In this document: in pieces, positions 15,404 through 24,012 of the stretch
How the letters are laid out: every line of letters starts with the position of its first letter
How positions within the stretch are numbered: the first letter of the stretch is position 1
Source: Granulosicoccus sp036478565
Lineage (GTDB): Bacteria > Pseudomonadota > Gammaproteobacteria > Granulosicoccales > Granulosicoccaceae
Length of the DNA: 64,000 bases
Direction of reading: 5' to 3'
NCBI GenBank assembly: GCA_965224525.1
Contig: OZ245050.1
Span: forward strand, 372,001-436,000
Notes under the pieces: generated by a model
The model's input: the letters and a program-made list of their open reading frames with translations, nothing else
Told to the model about the DNA's origin: nothing
Databases searched by the model: none
Translations under genes and position numbers: made by a program

Positions 15404-17500
15404 ATGAAATACAGCACATTGAATCAGTACGCCTGTTTGAATTACGACCATCCGCTGTTGCAACACTGGGTGGCAAAACTGCTACAACTCACACAGAAGG
15501 AAAGGCCAGCGAACTCTGAGAGTTTGTCCGAGGCCGTTGTGAAAGTATTTGGCGAGCAGGCCAGCCTGGTTGTCGATATCAAGAATCCTGATCAAGTGCG
15601 GCGATGGCTGGGTAGGGCCAGCGGGCAAACTCGACAAACCTGTTTTGATGAAAGTGACAGGTTTTGTATGCAGACTCGTCAGTTGGCTGATTATTATCAA
15701 CTGACAGGCTGTGCACTGGCGTTGCTGCGCTTTACCGTATTGCTGGGCACGTCAGGCTTTTTACAGCGTGCTGCAGCGCTTCCTGAAAACGACCTCAATG
15801 AGTTTGAAGCCAGTGCATTGGTGGCTGAATTGCTGGATCTGAATGCAGAAGAGGTACGGCAGAGCATGGGCCGTGAACAGGCTTTGATGCGATTTTCTCT
15901 ACTGCAGACACAAAGCGGTGAGCCGTTGCAAATGCCGATCAGTGACTGGTTTGAAACCACAAGGGCTGTTGTCAATTTTTCTTTTTCCAATACAGTGTAT
16001 GACCCGCGGCCCGTGCCGGAAGACGACGATGGCCATACCAGTCCAGAATTTCACACACCAGGAGTTGATACCCTTCGGGATTATCTGAACGTCTGTTTTG
16101 AACACGGTACGAGAGGTGCGAATGTACTGATTACCGGCGGTAGTGCTCAGGACGGTATGCAACTTGTTCAGCAACTTGCCCGTTCGCTTGCCAGCTCAGC
16201 AATTGTTATTCCGCAAACGGGGCTACTGGATGAAACACTGGAGGGCGATCAGCGTTTGCATCTGTTGGCGAGCTGCCAGAACGAGCCACTGACGACAGAC
16301 AGAGAAATGGTTATTGTCAATGATGCCGAGTGCATTATCGGTGATTGTCATCGATCCACGCTGACGTGGGGTGGCTCGGCAACGCAGGATAACCCTCGTC
16401 TGGTGACCGCTCTGACAAGTAATACCAGACCGGTTGTGTGGATGACAGTTCAGAACTACGGCATTGATGCGAACTGTTTCAAACGCTTTGATATGATTCT
16501 GCAACGACAGCCACCGTGTACACGGCAACGACAGTCGGTGGCAAAGCAATACCTGCAACCGCATTTTTCAGATCTACTCACAAGTTTGGCAGCGCGTGTT
16601 GCAGAACACGAATCGATTACGCCGGTTCATCTTGAGAAGGCGGCACGCATGTGTGAGCACCTGGATGTATCAGAGGCGGTGGCTGCAAAAGTCGTGCTGC
16701 AAGTGCTGGAAGGTGAGCTTGTTGCAATGGATGACGAGACAACCAAGCTGAATACCGCTAAGGTTTGCACGGTAGCCATGCCGTACAACGCCGACATATT
16801 CAATGCCGATGTTGATCTGAAAAGCCTGGCTGCACGAATGGCAACGGGGCACGCTGCGCGTCTTTGCCTGTACGGACCACCCGGAACCGGCAAGACGGCC
16901 TGGGCCAGACAGCTTGCACAGACGACCGGACAGCCATTGATAGTGAAACGCGGCTCCGATATTTTCGGCCGCTATGTCGGCGAGTCAGAACAGCGGCTGG
17001 CAAAAGCGTTTGCCGATGCAACTGCCGCAGGTGGCATATTGCTGATCGATGAAGCGGATAGTTTTCTGCAAGACCGGGCAACGCTTGACAAGCCCTGGCA
17101 ACACCGGTTCGTCAATGAGTTTCTGACCGCGATGGAGCAATACGAAGGCACACTGGTGTGTACGACCAACAGGATTGACAGCATTGATCCTGCGGCATCA
17201 CGGCGTTTTGATATCAGAATACATCTGGACTATCTAAAGCATCAACAGGCAGTCGCCATGGCGAGCAACCTGCTCAGGCATCTGCATGTTGAACCCGACT
17301 CGGAAGTCGATACGAAATTGCAGTCCGGATTATGCGGCCTGTCACTGGCACCGGGGGACTTTGCGATGTTCGCCCGGCGCTATGCATTAATTGATGAGCC
17401 GCTTGATGTGACGACATTGATAAAGGACTGCCAACAGGAAGCGCAACATCGGGGTGGAGCGGGTGTAAGGCAGATGGGGTTTTTGGCGTCTGTGGGGTAG
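15404..17500 (+). CDS. Two-part AAA+ ATPase, classical AAA clade
   Basis: 698 residues. The C-terminal half is a complete AAA module: Walker A GPPGTGKT (about 490), the substrate-pore-like GSDIFGRYVGESEQRLAK, Walker B GGILLIDEAD (about 546), sensor TTNRIDSIDPA and arginine finger region ASRRFD. The N-terminal 400 residues hold a degenerate ATPase-like region without a clear P-loop (LITGGSAQDGMQL in its place). Proteins of this build are reported as stand-alone ATPases with unknown clients. The ATG at 15404 is preceded by CCGGGGACAG. A 68-base relative of its central region lies at 41811-41878. Confidence 0.85.
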   Translation: MKYSTLNQYACLNYDHPLLQHWVAKLLQLTQKERPANSESLSEAVVKVFGEQASLVVDIKNPDQVRRWLGRASGQTRQTCFDESDRFCMQTRQLADYYQLTGCALALLRFTVLLGTSGFLQRAAALPENDLNEFEASALVAELLDLNAEEVRQSMGREQALMRFSLLQTQSGEPLQMPISDWFETTRAVVNFSFSNTVYDPRPVPEDDDGHTSPEFHTPGVDTLRDYLNVCFEHGTRGANVLITGGSAQDGMQLVQQLARSLASSAIVIPQTGLLDETLEGDQRLHLLASCQNEPLTTDREMVIVNDAECIIGDCHRSTLTWGGSATQDNPRLVTALTSNTRPVVWMTVQNYGIDANCFKRFDMILQRQPPCTRQRQSVAKQYLQPHFSDLLTSLAARVAEHESITPVHLEKAARMCEHLDVSEAVAAKVVLQVLEGELVAMDDETTKLNTAKVCTVAMPYNADIFNADVDLKSLAARMATGHAARLCLYGPPGTGKTAWARQLAQTTGQPLIVKRGSDIFGRYVGESEQRLAKAFADATAAGGILLIDEADSFLQDRATLDKPWQHRFVNEFLTAMEQYEGTLVCTTNRIDSIDPAASRRFDIRIHLDYLKHQQAVAMASNLLRHLHVEPDSEVDTKLQSGLCGLSLAPGDFAMFARRYALIDEPLDVTTLIKDCQQEAQHRGGAGVRQMGFLASVG

Positions 17501-17579
17501 GTGGTTGGTGCCAGGGACGCGGGGTATACTCAGGCTGCTGGTGTGGATTGCTGGCAGAAAGGGATGAGAGGAGGAAGCT

Positions 17580-17888
17580 ATGGTTTCAACAATATCTATT
17601 TCATATAAACGCGAGTACCACTGGGATTGGACAGAAGCGTTCAGCAAATTCGGATTTGGTGACGGCGATGGCCCAGTTGAGACTCACAAGGTGATTGCTG
17701 TTCTGGAAGAACTGGGTTGTCGGGCCACTACCGGTTATGCAGGGCTGCATAACGCTGCCATTGTCTCTGTCAATAGAGATGGTGTGGAATTGATTTCAGG
17801 CGATGTGAATACAGGTTACGATAATCCACGGGAGTATCTTCCTGAGGATTTGATTGAGGGGCTTGATAGGGTTTTGCCTGTGGTATAG
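17580..17888 (+). CDS. Hypothetical protein, 102 residues
   Basis: A complete small gene with a strong ribosome-binding site (GAGGAGG, seven bases before the ATG). The protein is acidic with no membrane segment. It contains FSKFGFGDGDGPVETHKV, then a central VIAVLEELGC helix and an acidic C-terminus. I do not recognise a family. It is the last gene before the CRISPR array and runs in the opposite direction to the cas operon. A 23-base near-match to its start (AGCGTTCA.CAAATTCGGATTTG) occurs at about 39107. Confidence 0.6.
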   Translation: MVSTISISYKREYHWDWTEAFSKFGFGDGDGPVETHKVIAVLEELGCRATTGYAGLHNAAIVSVNRDGVELISGDVNTGYDNPREYLPEDLIEGLDRVLPVV

Positions 17889-18197
17889 CTGTGTGTTTTT
17901 GAGTTTCAGCGTGACGAGCGGTGGCCTGGTAATATGCAGGTTTCTCAGGCCATAGTGCGCAACTGAATAATTATGAATGAACAATCAAATCGTCAGTGAT
18001 TCAAACAATGGTTAATTGACAATGGAAAGTCTGTAAAACTGCGGAAAGCTATGCAGGTGCAGTCGATCGTTTGTTGTCTGGGTGCGCTATCGAAAATTCG
18101 ATTGTAGATGCACTGTTGCTCGTGCTCGACTACGAAGGATCTTATGTCGATAGTTGAAGCTGCGCATTGACTTCGAAACTACGACGTTCCTTTGCGT
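17889..18197. other. Gene-free stretch on the far side of the CRISPR array
   Basis: 309 bases with no supported gene. It holds an inverted repeat TGGCCTG/CAGGCCA (17922-17952), possibly a weak terminator for the preceding gene, and a 14-base palindrome ATCGAAAATTCGAT (18089-18102). The degenerate terminal repeat adjoins it, so I regard this as the trailer side rather than the leader. Confidence 0.45.
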
Positions 18198-21100
18198 GTT
18201 CTTATCCCCAGTATGTCGGGTCTTCAATTTCGATCAAAATGAGTAACAACAAAGACTTGCGCGGCGGTCTTAATCCCCAGTATGTCGGGTCTTCAATTTC
18301 GATGCACGGCGCAAACCTGCGCGGCGCCGACTTGCGCGTCTTAATCCCCAGTATGTCGGGTCTTCAATTTCGATTTACGGCGCAGACTTTTACGGCGCAG
18401 ACTTGCGCGTCTTAATCCCCAGTATGTCGGGTCTTCAATTTCGATAGTGGGTTGAGATGGTTGCGTTTGAGGGTGATGGTCTTAATCCCCAGTATGTCGG
18501 GTCTTCAATTTCGATCCGATGTATTTGAGCGTAGTGAGAGCGGCCACTGGGTCTTAATCCCCAGTATGTGGGGTCTTCAATTTCGATTCTGGCGCAAGAA
18601 CAATGAAAGCTCTAATCATTGGTCTTAATCCCCAGTATGTCGGGTCTTCAATTTCGATCCTGGGCGCTCGCAACCAGGGCCACGGGAACTGTCTTAATCC
18701 CCAGTATGTCGGGTCTTCAATTTCGATGCCGTCGCGAAGAGTTCAAGCGCCGGTGCGCGTCTTAATCCCCAGTATGTCGGGTCTTCAATTTCGATCTTGC
18801 CTCGGGTTACAGAAACAACGCGATAACGTCTTAATCCCCAGTATGTCGGGTCTTCAATTTCGATAGTGAGAAATACGCATTGACCATAGCCCGTGCTGTC
18901 TTAATCCCCAGTATGTCGGGTCTTCAATTTCGATTCAGTTGCAGACCTCCGCAGGGTTCTAAAACCGTCTTAATCCCCAGTATGTCGGGTCTTCAATTTC
19001 GATAGTGAGGCGAGTGTGGTGAAGCTGGCGCAAGCCGTCTTAATCCCCAGTATGTCGGGTCTTCAATTTCGATGAATAGGATAGAGGGCCTACCCGTGGA
19101 ATCTACCGTCTTAATCCCCAGTATGTCGGGTCTTCAATTTCGATCGAACGGCGGCGAGTTGACATACCGAAAGTACGTCTTAATCCCCAGTATGTCGGGT
19201 CTTCAATTTCGATCCTGCGTGGTGTTGACCTGAGTGGTGTTGACCGTCTTAATCCCCAGTATGTCGGGTCTTCAATTTCGATCGATTTTCAGAGAAGGTT
19301 TTGTTCGAACTGAAAACGTCTTAATCCCCAGTATGTCGGGTCTTCAATTTCGATCTGAAATGAAACGCATACCAGGTTGCAAAGGCGTCTTAATCCCCAG
19401 TATGTCGGGTCTTCAATTTCGATTTAACGTGGTGGTGCTGAATAACATCACTGCCGTCTTAATCCCCAGTATGTCGGGTCTTCAATTTCGATTAACCAAG
19501 GAACCAGAGATATGAGTTTATTTACCGTCTTAATCCCCAGTATGTCGGGTCTTCAATTTCGATACCTGCGGATGTTGACCTGAGTGGTGCTGACCGGTCT
19601 TAATCCCCAGTATGTCGGGTCTTCAATTTCGATCCATCGCCGCAGTTAATGCGGCATACGATGCAGTGGTCTTAATCCCCAGTATGTCGGGTCTTCAATT
19701 TCGATCGTGGCGAGAGACCGACTCACATAACTGGACAGAGTCTTAATCCCCAGTATGTCGGGTCTTCAATTTCGATGTTGAGTCAGTGCTATGTCAGTAC
19801 AGCGCGTGGATGTCTTAATCCCCAGTATGTCGGGTCTTCAATTTCGATCGGCAGAAGTAGCGGTTGCCGAGGCTGAGCAATGGTCTTAATCCCCAGTATG
19901 TCGGGTCTTCAATTTCGATCTGACACGCACGTTGACCCGGATGACCGAAAGGCGTCTTAATCCCCAGTATGTCGGGTCTTCAATTTCGATGATGACATGA
20001 GTATCAGAGACCACGTGGCGCGTCTTAATCCCCAGTATGTCGGGTCTTCAATTTCGATAAAAAAGCCGTCGGCATGCGACTGCCAGTCTATGTCTTAATC
20101 CCCAGTATGTCGGGTCTTCAATTTCGATCCTGGGTCGTGTTGACCTGCGTGGTGCTCTCCGTCTTAATCCCCAGTATGTCGGGTCTTCAATTTCGATCGC
20201 GCCAACGTCTATGTTGCACAGTTCGCCGGTGTCTTAATCCCCAGTATGTCGGGTCTTCAATTTCGATCAAGAATTTCAACATAGATGCAGGGTCATGTGC
20301 GTCTTAATCCCCAGTATGTCGGGTCTTCAATTTCGATTGAAGACCGATAACGAGGCAGAGGTTTATGCCTATGTCTTAATCCCCAGTATGTCGGGTCTTC
20401 AATTTCGATTACACATCAGAGCAGTTACGGCGGCATGGATTGGTCTTAATCCCCAGTATGTCGGGTCTTCAATTTCGATAGGCGGTGGCGGCGAAAGCAA
20501 ACGAGGAATATGCGTCTTAATCCCCAGTATGTCGGGTCTTCAATTTCGATAAAGCTGACGGGGTTGTTGTCTTGACAGTGAGTCTTAATCCCCAGTATGT
20601 CGGGTCTTCAATTTCGATATACGCAAGTTGATGTCAACCGCGTTGTGATGGGTCTTAATCCCCAGTATGTCGGGTCTTCAATTTCGATATCTGAGCAATG
20701 CGCGTATGAACAGACAAAATTGTCTTAATCCCCAGTATGTCGGGTCTTCAATTTCGATGCATACGATCAAGCGGAAGCGGTATCAGTTCCGTCTTAATCC
20801 CCAGTATGTCGGGTCTTCAATTTCGATAAAGTACTACAGCAAAGAAAGCACGGGCGAAGGGTCTTAATCCCCAGTATGTCGGGTCTTCAATTTCGATATA
20901 CGACACGACTGGTTCCCCAACGGCAAGATAGGTCTTAATCCCCAGTATGTCGGGTCTTCAATTTCGATCACAGTACCTGATGGTAAGCCCAGGTGCGAGC
21001 AGTCTTAATCCCCAGTATGTCGGGTCTTCAATTTCGATCCTGCATGGTGCTGTCATGCGTAGTGCTGACCGTCTTAATCCCCAGTATGTCGGGTCTTCAA

Positions 21101-21387
21101 TTTCGATGTTGACCTGCGTCATGTTGACCTGCGTGGTGCTGTCTTAATCCCCAGTATGTCGGGTCTTCAATTTCGATCAAGAGATACTAGACACCAATAA
21201 CATAGTGTTCAGTCTTAATCCCCAGTATGTCGGGTCTTCAATTTCGATAATGAAACACATTTACTATGGCCATGAGTACACAGTCTTAATCCCCAGTATG
21301 TCGGGTCTTCAATTTCGATTCTTGACTGGTGCCGATACATACCTCATACTGTCTTAATCCCCAGTATGTCGGGTCTTCAATTTCGAT
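18198..21387 (-). CRISPR. Type III CRISPR array: 46 repeats of 37 bases, 45 spacers
   Basis: Hand count gives 46 repeats starting GTCTTAATCCCCAG on the plus strand and ending TCTTCAATTTCGAT, with 45 spacers of 31-35 bases. Repeats are identical except the first (18198-18234), which is degenerate at its outer end, and one at 18551-18587 with a single change (GTGGGG for GTCGGG). A degenerate end marks the trailer, so transcription probably runs right to left, the same way as the cas operon. A mature crRNA would then carry an 8-base handle AUUAAGAC. Eight spacers encode pentapeptide-repeat sequence on the plus strand, so minus-strand crRNAs are antisense to such mRNAs. The array begins 12 bases after the terminal cas2 gene. 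Confidence 0.98.
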
Positions 21388-21480
21388 CGCTCGGCCATAT
21401 TACTTCTTCCAATTCAACGATTTATTCTTGGGTTTGTCAATATTTCCTGATTCAGATACGGGACTTCCCAGGTCACTGAA
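21388..21480 (-). promoter_or_regulatory. Possible CRISPR leader overlapping the 3' end of cas2
   Basis: If the array is read leftwards, only 12 bases separate it from the cas2 stop. Any leader must therefore lie within cas2. The last 27 or so codons of that gene are AT-rich and code for a tail beyond the usual Cas2 length, which would fit leader sequence read as protein. No promoter motif was firmly identified. Confidence 0.3.
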
Positions 21481-21771
21481 AAACCCTCCATCTGTCAGTC
21501 CAAATAACTGCATGCTATCGATTCCCGATCCAAGCTGATATATCCACGGTTTTACTGGCAGAGGGTAGATGCGTATGTCGTCAAACTTTGAATCCATTGC
21601 GCGGCTTAGCTCATCAATCAGTTGCGTTCTCGACCTTGCTGTCAGAGGGCACAGGAATACCGAGTATTGTACCGGAATCCCCCAGCCTTTGAGAAGCCTG
21701 TTGATTCGCTGTAGCCGTTTTGAACTGCAGATGTCATAGGCAACAATATGTGGGAGCGTTCGCTTTTGCAT
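21400..21771 (-). CDS. cas2: Cas2 (array-proximal copy)
   Basis: 124 residues. The ferredoxin-like Cas2 fold is indicated by HIVAYDICSSKRLQRINRLL (strand 1 with its conserved Asp), VQYSVFLCPL (strand 2) and DDIRIYPLP (strand 4). Cas2 dimers bridge Cas1 dimers in the spacer-integration complex. The family usually has about 95 residues; the extra C-terminal 25 or so (SPVSESGNIDKPKNKSLNWKK region) are hydrophilic and may be encoded by leader DNA. It lies nine bases downstream of the Cas1-like gene and 12 bases before the array. It differs strongly from the second Cas2 at 23521-23841, so this is not a recent duplication. Confidence 0.92.
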   Translation of the reverse strand: MQKRTLPHIVAYDICSSKRLQRINRLLKGWGIPVQYSVFLCPLTARSRTQLIDELSRAMDSKFDDIRIYPLPVKPWIYQLGSGIDSMQLFGLTDGGFFSDLGSPVSESGNIDKPKNKSLNWKK

Positions 21772-21780
21772 TGTTCTAAC

Positions 21781-22560
21781 CTACGGACAAGTCACGCTCT
21801 CTTGCGCGAGATAGATATTCAAGCTGCTGATAATCTGGACAACCCGTTCTCCCAGGTTATAGCTATTTGATTCCAGAATTTCGGCGGCTCGGTGAAGGTT
21901 GTATTGCTCCCAGGGTTGGTGTTGTTCCTTGGCAAGCTGTTGCAGCAAATCCCACCGTAATATTTCCCAGATTCGATGAACAATGCTGGTGGTTCCGGGA
22001 ATTGCGAGGATTTCTAGTGGGGCATGTACTGCTTGTAGCCGTACCATTATCACGCCAGCTACAACAGGTTGCAGTTGCATCAGGCGATGCAAAGTCACGC
22101 CAGACCAACCTCTGTCAATATGGGCTAATACTTGGTTAATCAAGAAGCTTGGTCGGGTTTCGCTGCTACGAAATTTGACACGTTTCAAGGTGGATATAGC
22201 TGCGCGCCGTTCTTTTGCACGATGCCAGTTGTCGATATCAGACTGCCAGTCCGGGCGAGTAACCAGTTCGCTAAGGCGGGAGGCAAAGCTGCCGGGGGCT
22301 ATCGTGCTGGGTACGGCCCAGCCAGTGACGCCATTATTTGGTGTGAAAAACACGATGGGTATTCCACGTTTGAGGCACTCGGTTATTGAGGCCGCTTGCC
22401 ACTGGGTCTTGTTGCTGGCGATTATTCGCGAAACGCGTACAAGCGGATACCAACGCAGGGCTTTGTGTTCTTGCTTTAACCGCAGGGCGGGCCCGTCGAG
22501 TGTTATCAGTACAGGGTCTTGAGCAGCTATGTACAATGGGCGTGAATTCACTATTTCCAT
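21781..22560 (-). CDS. Cas1-like protein lacking a visible catalytic triad
   Basis: 259 residues from the ATG that overlaps the cas1 stop codon (TAATG), a start preferred to one 81 bases upstream. The N-terminal part resembles the Cas1 beta-domain (LYIAAQDPVLITLDGPALRL, VSRIIASN, ECLKRGIPIVFFTPN). The C-terminal part is helical (LINQVLAHID, RIWEILRWDLLQQL). The conserved Cas1 glutamate motif GxEG, the histidine and the aspartate region cannot be found. It may be a structural Cas1 subunit that pairs with the active Cas1 or with the neighbouring Cas2. It could also be a distant family of its own. It sits between active cas1 and the second cas2. Confidence 0.65.
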   Translation of the reverse strand: MEIVNSRPLYIAAQDPVLITLDGPALRLKQEHKALRWYPLVRVSRIIASNKTQWQAASITECLKRGIPIVFFTPNNGVTGWAVPSTIAPGSFASRLSELVTRPDWQSDIDNWHRAKERRAAISTLKRVKFRSSETRPSFLINQVLAHIDRGWSGVTLHRLMQLQPVVAGVIMVRLQAVHAPLEILAIPGTTSIVHRIWEILRWDLLQQLAKEQHQPWEQYNLHRAAEILESNSYNLGERVVQIISSLNIYLAQESVTCP

Positions 22561-23504
22561 TAGAGTTTTTCTTGTCTCTGGATATGTCTCACAAAAGCCC
22601 GCGTTTGCCGTCGCAGATTTCGTTCGATCGGGTATACCCAATCTTCAAATTCTGCGTAGTAGATTTTTCGGCCGGCTTTATCAAGCAGGCATGCGCCTTT
22701 GTCAAGTTTGAAGTGATGTTCACGGATTGTTCGTTCGGCCAGCAAGCGCCACACCCATTGGTCTGCCTTGGCACGCCACAGTTCGACCAGATCGGCTGCC
22801 AGAGATTGTCGCCCAAAAGAGGTTTCGTGAAAAATTCCCAGTGCAGGGTCCAGCCCTGCTCGGTACAGAGCCGCGTGTGCTCGACTGAATAACAAAGTGT
22901 AGGTCAGCGATAACAAGGCATTGACCGGGTCTGGTGGCGGGCGTCTTTTTCGACCTTCGAATGCGTAAACCTCAGGCACAAGACTGGCGTATGCTTTAAA
23001 TGCTGCTCGTGCACAAGAGCCTTCAATACCCAGTAGTGAGCTGGCGTTTTCAGCGATAGGTATTTTTTTCAATGCATCATCGTGCGCTGTGATAGCAGTC
23101 GTCAGCGCGCGGCGAACAGCAGGGCGCTGCTCCAGCGCGGCAATAAAAAAACGCCTGTATTGGTAGATTTTGGCTCTTACCAGTCGGCGTGCCAATGCAA
23201 GGCGCGCAGTTTTATCATGGTGTAAACGGTATTGTGCAAGACGTATCTCAGCATCATTATGGGCTGCGCCAATCAGGGTAGCCCAGCGGCTTGGGTCACG
23301 AGGTGAGCACAGCACTAGCGTAACGCCAGAGCTGGCTAGTGCGCCAAGTAATCGAGAGTCGAGATGAGTGTGCGAAATGACTATAATACGTTCAAGAAGG
23401 TGCAGCGGGATATTGTTTGCCCGCTGCCCGGATATTCTGACAGAAATTGATTTTCCATCCAGTCGAAGCTCGGTATCACGTCGATCAATGTAAAGGGTGC
23501 TCAT
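22560..23504 (-). CDS. cas1: Cas1 integrase
   Basis: 314 residues, normal length. It starts MSTLYIDRRDTELRLDG, the usual start of type III-associated Cas1. The metal-binding triad is visible: E161 in GIEGSCARAAF, H226 in IFHETSFGRQ and D238 in LAADLVE. Cas1 joins new spacers to the leader-end repeat as a Cas1-Cas2 complex. The stop codon overlaps the start of the Cas1-like gene by one base, and cas2 lies 16 bases upstream. No reverse transcriptase domain is fused, so acquisition should be from DNA. Confidence 0.97.
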   Translation of the reverse strand: MSTLYIDRRDTELRLDGKSISVRISGQRANNIPLHLLERIIVISHTHLDSRLLGALASSGVTLVLCSPRDPSRWATLIGAAHNDAEIRLAQYRLHHDKTARLALARRLVRAKIYQYRRFFIAALEQRPAVRRALTTAITAHDDALKKIPIAENASSLLGIEGSCARAAFKAYASLVPEVYAFEGRKRRPPPDPVNALLSLTYTLLFSRAHAALYRAGLDPALGIFHETSFGRQSLAADLVELWRAKADQWVWRLLAERTIREHHFKLDKGACLLDKAGRKIYYAEFEDWVYPIERNLRRQTRAFVRHIQRQEKL

Positions 23505-23520
23505 TATGCTGTCTCTGAGT

Positions 23521-23841
23521 TCAGCCGACGTAAAACCAATCAGGGTCTTCAGGTTGTATTGCTTTCCCCAATGATGTTACATGTTGTCTGGTATCAAGTT
23601 TGACCAATAAAAATCTATCCTCATCTACATCAATAATGTCATTGACACTAATGATCAAGCTTGTACGTTCTGTGTCACTCAGCCAGCACTCGTGAACCGA
23701 AAGTTGCCCGCCAGTGGCATATTCGCGCAAGCAATAAAGTGCTGCACGCAAGCGCTTCGCGTTGGCAATATCATAAGCGGCCAGGTATAGGCGACGGCCT
23801 GAGGGGCGGTTGTTGGAAGTTCCCGTAGTTGCGTAATGCAT
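23521..23841 (-). CDS. cas2: Cas2 (second copy, upstream of cas1)
   Basis: 106 residues. Features of the proteobacterial type III Cas2: RRLYLAAYDIANAKRLRAAL, YATGGQLSVHECWL, EDRFLLVKLD and a C-terminal FYVG. It belongs to a different Cas2 branch from the array-proximal copy. Cas1 and this Cas2 form the usual pair found together in proteobacterial type III loci. The 171 bases upstream, to the CARF-Csx16 gene, hold no supported gene, only a short inverted repeat (23958-23974). Confidence 0.94.
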   Translation of the reverse strand: MHYATTGTSNNRPSGRRLYLAAYDIANAKRLRAALYCLREYATGGQLSVHECWLSDTERTSLIISVNDIIDVDEDRFLLVKLDTRQHVTSLGKAIQPEDPDWFYVG

Positions 23842-24012
23842 TGCTTCTCCTCATCCCATGTTGAGAACACAAGGCTACGTCTGTTGGCCAAATATGGCAG
23901 TAGTGGCAAGCTTGCGAACTACCTGCTGGTTGTAGCGAAAAAAATACAACAATCGATAAACCTGTTACAGGTTTGGCTGCAAGAGCCACGCCATGCGAAG
24001 AGGAAAATGAGG

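Noticed and set aside
17889..18197. CRISPR leader on the left of the array
   Set aside because: The adjacent repeat is degenerate at its outer end, which marks the trailer; pentapeptide spacer orientation also favours transcription from the right. Not fully excluded.
18167..21538. Open reading frames that run through the CRISPR array
   Set aside because: They consist of translated repeats (for example NPQYVGSSIS) and spacers; no ribosome-binding sites and no protein families.
23958..23974. AAACCTG-TTA-CAGGTTT as a terminator between the Csx16 fusion and cas2
   Set aside because: The gene order places it upstream of cas2 of the next gene rather than after the Csx16 fusion in transcription, and no T-run follows the stem.
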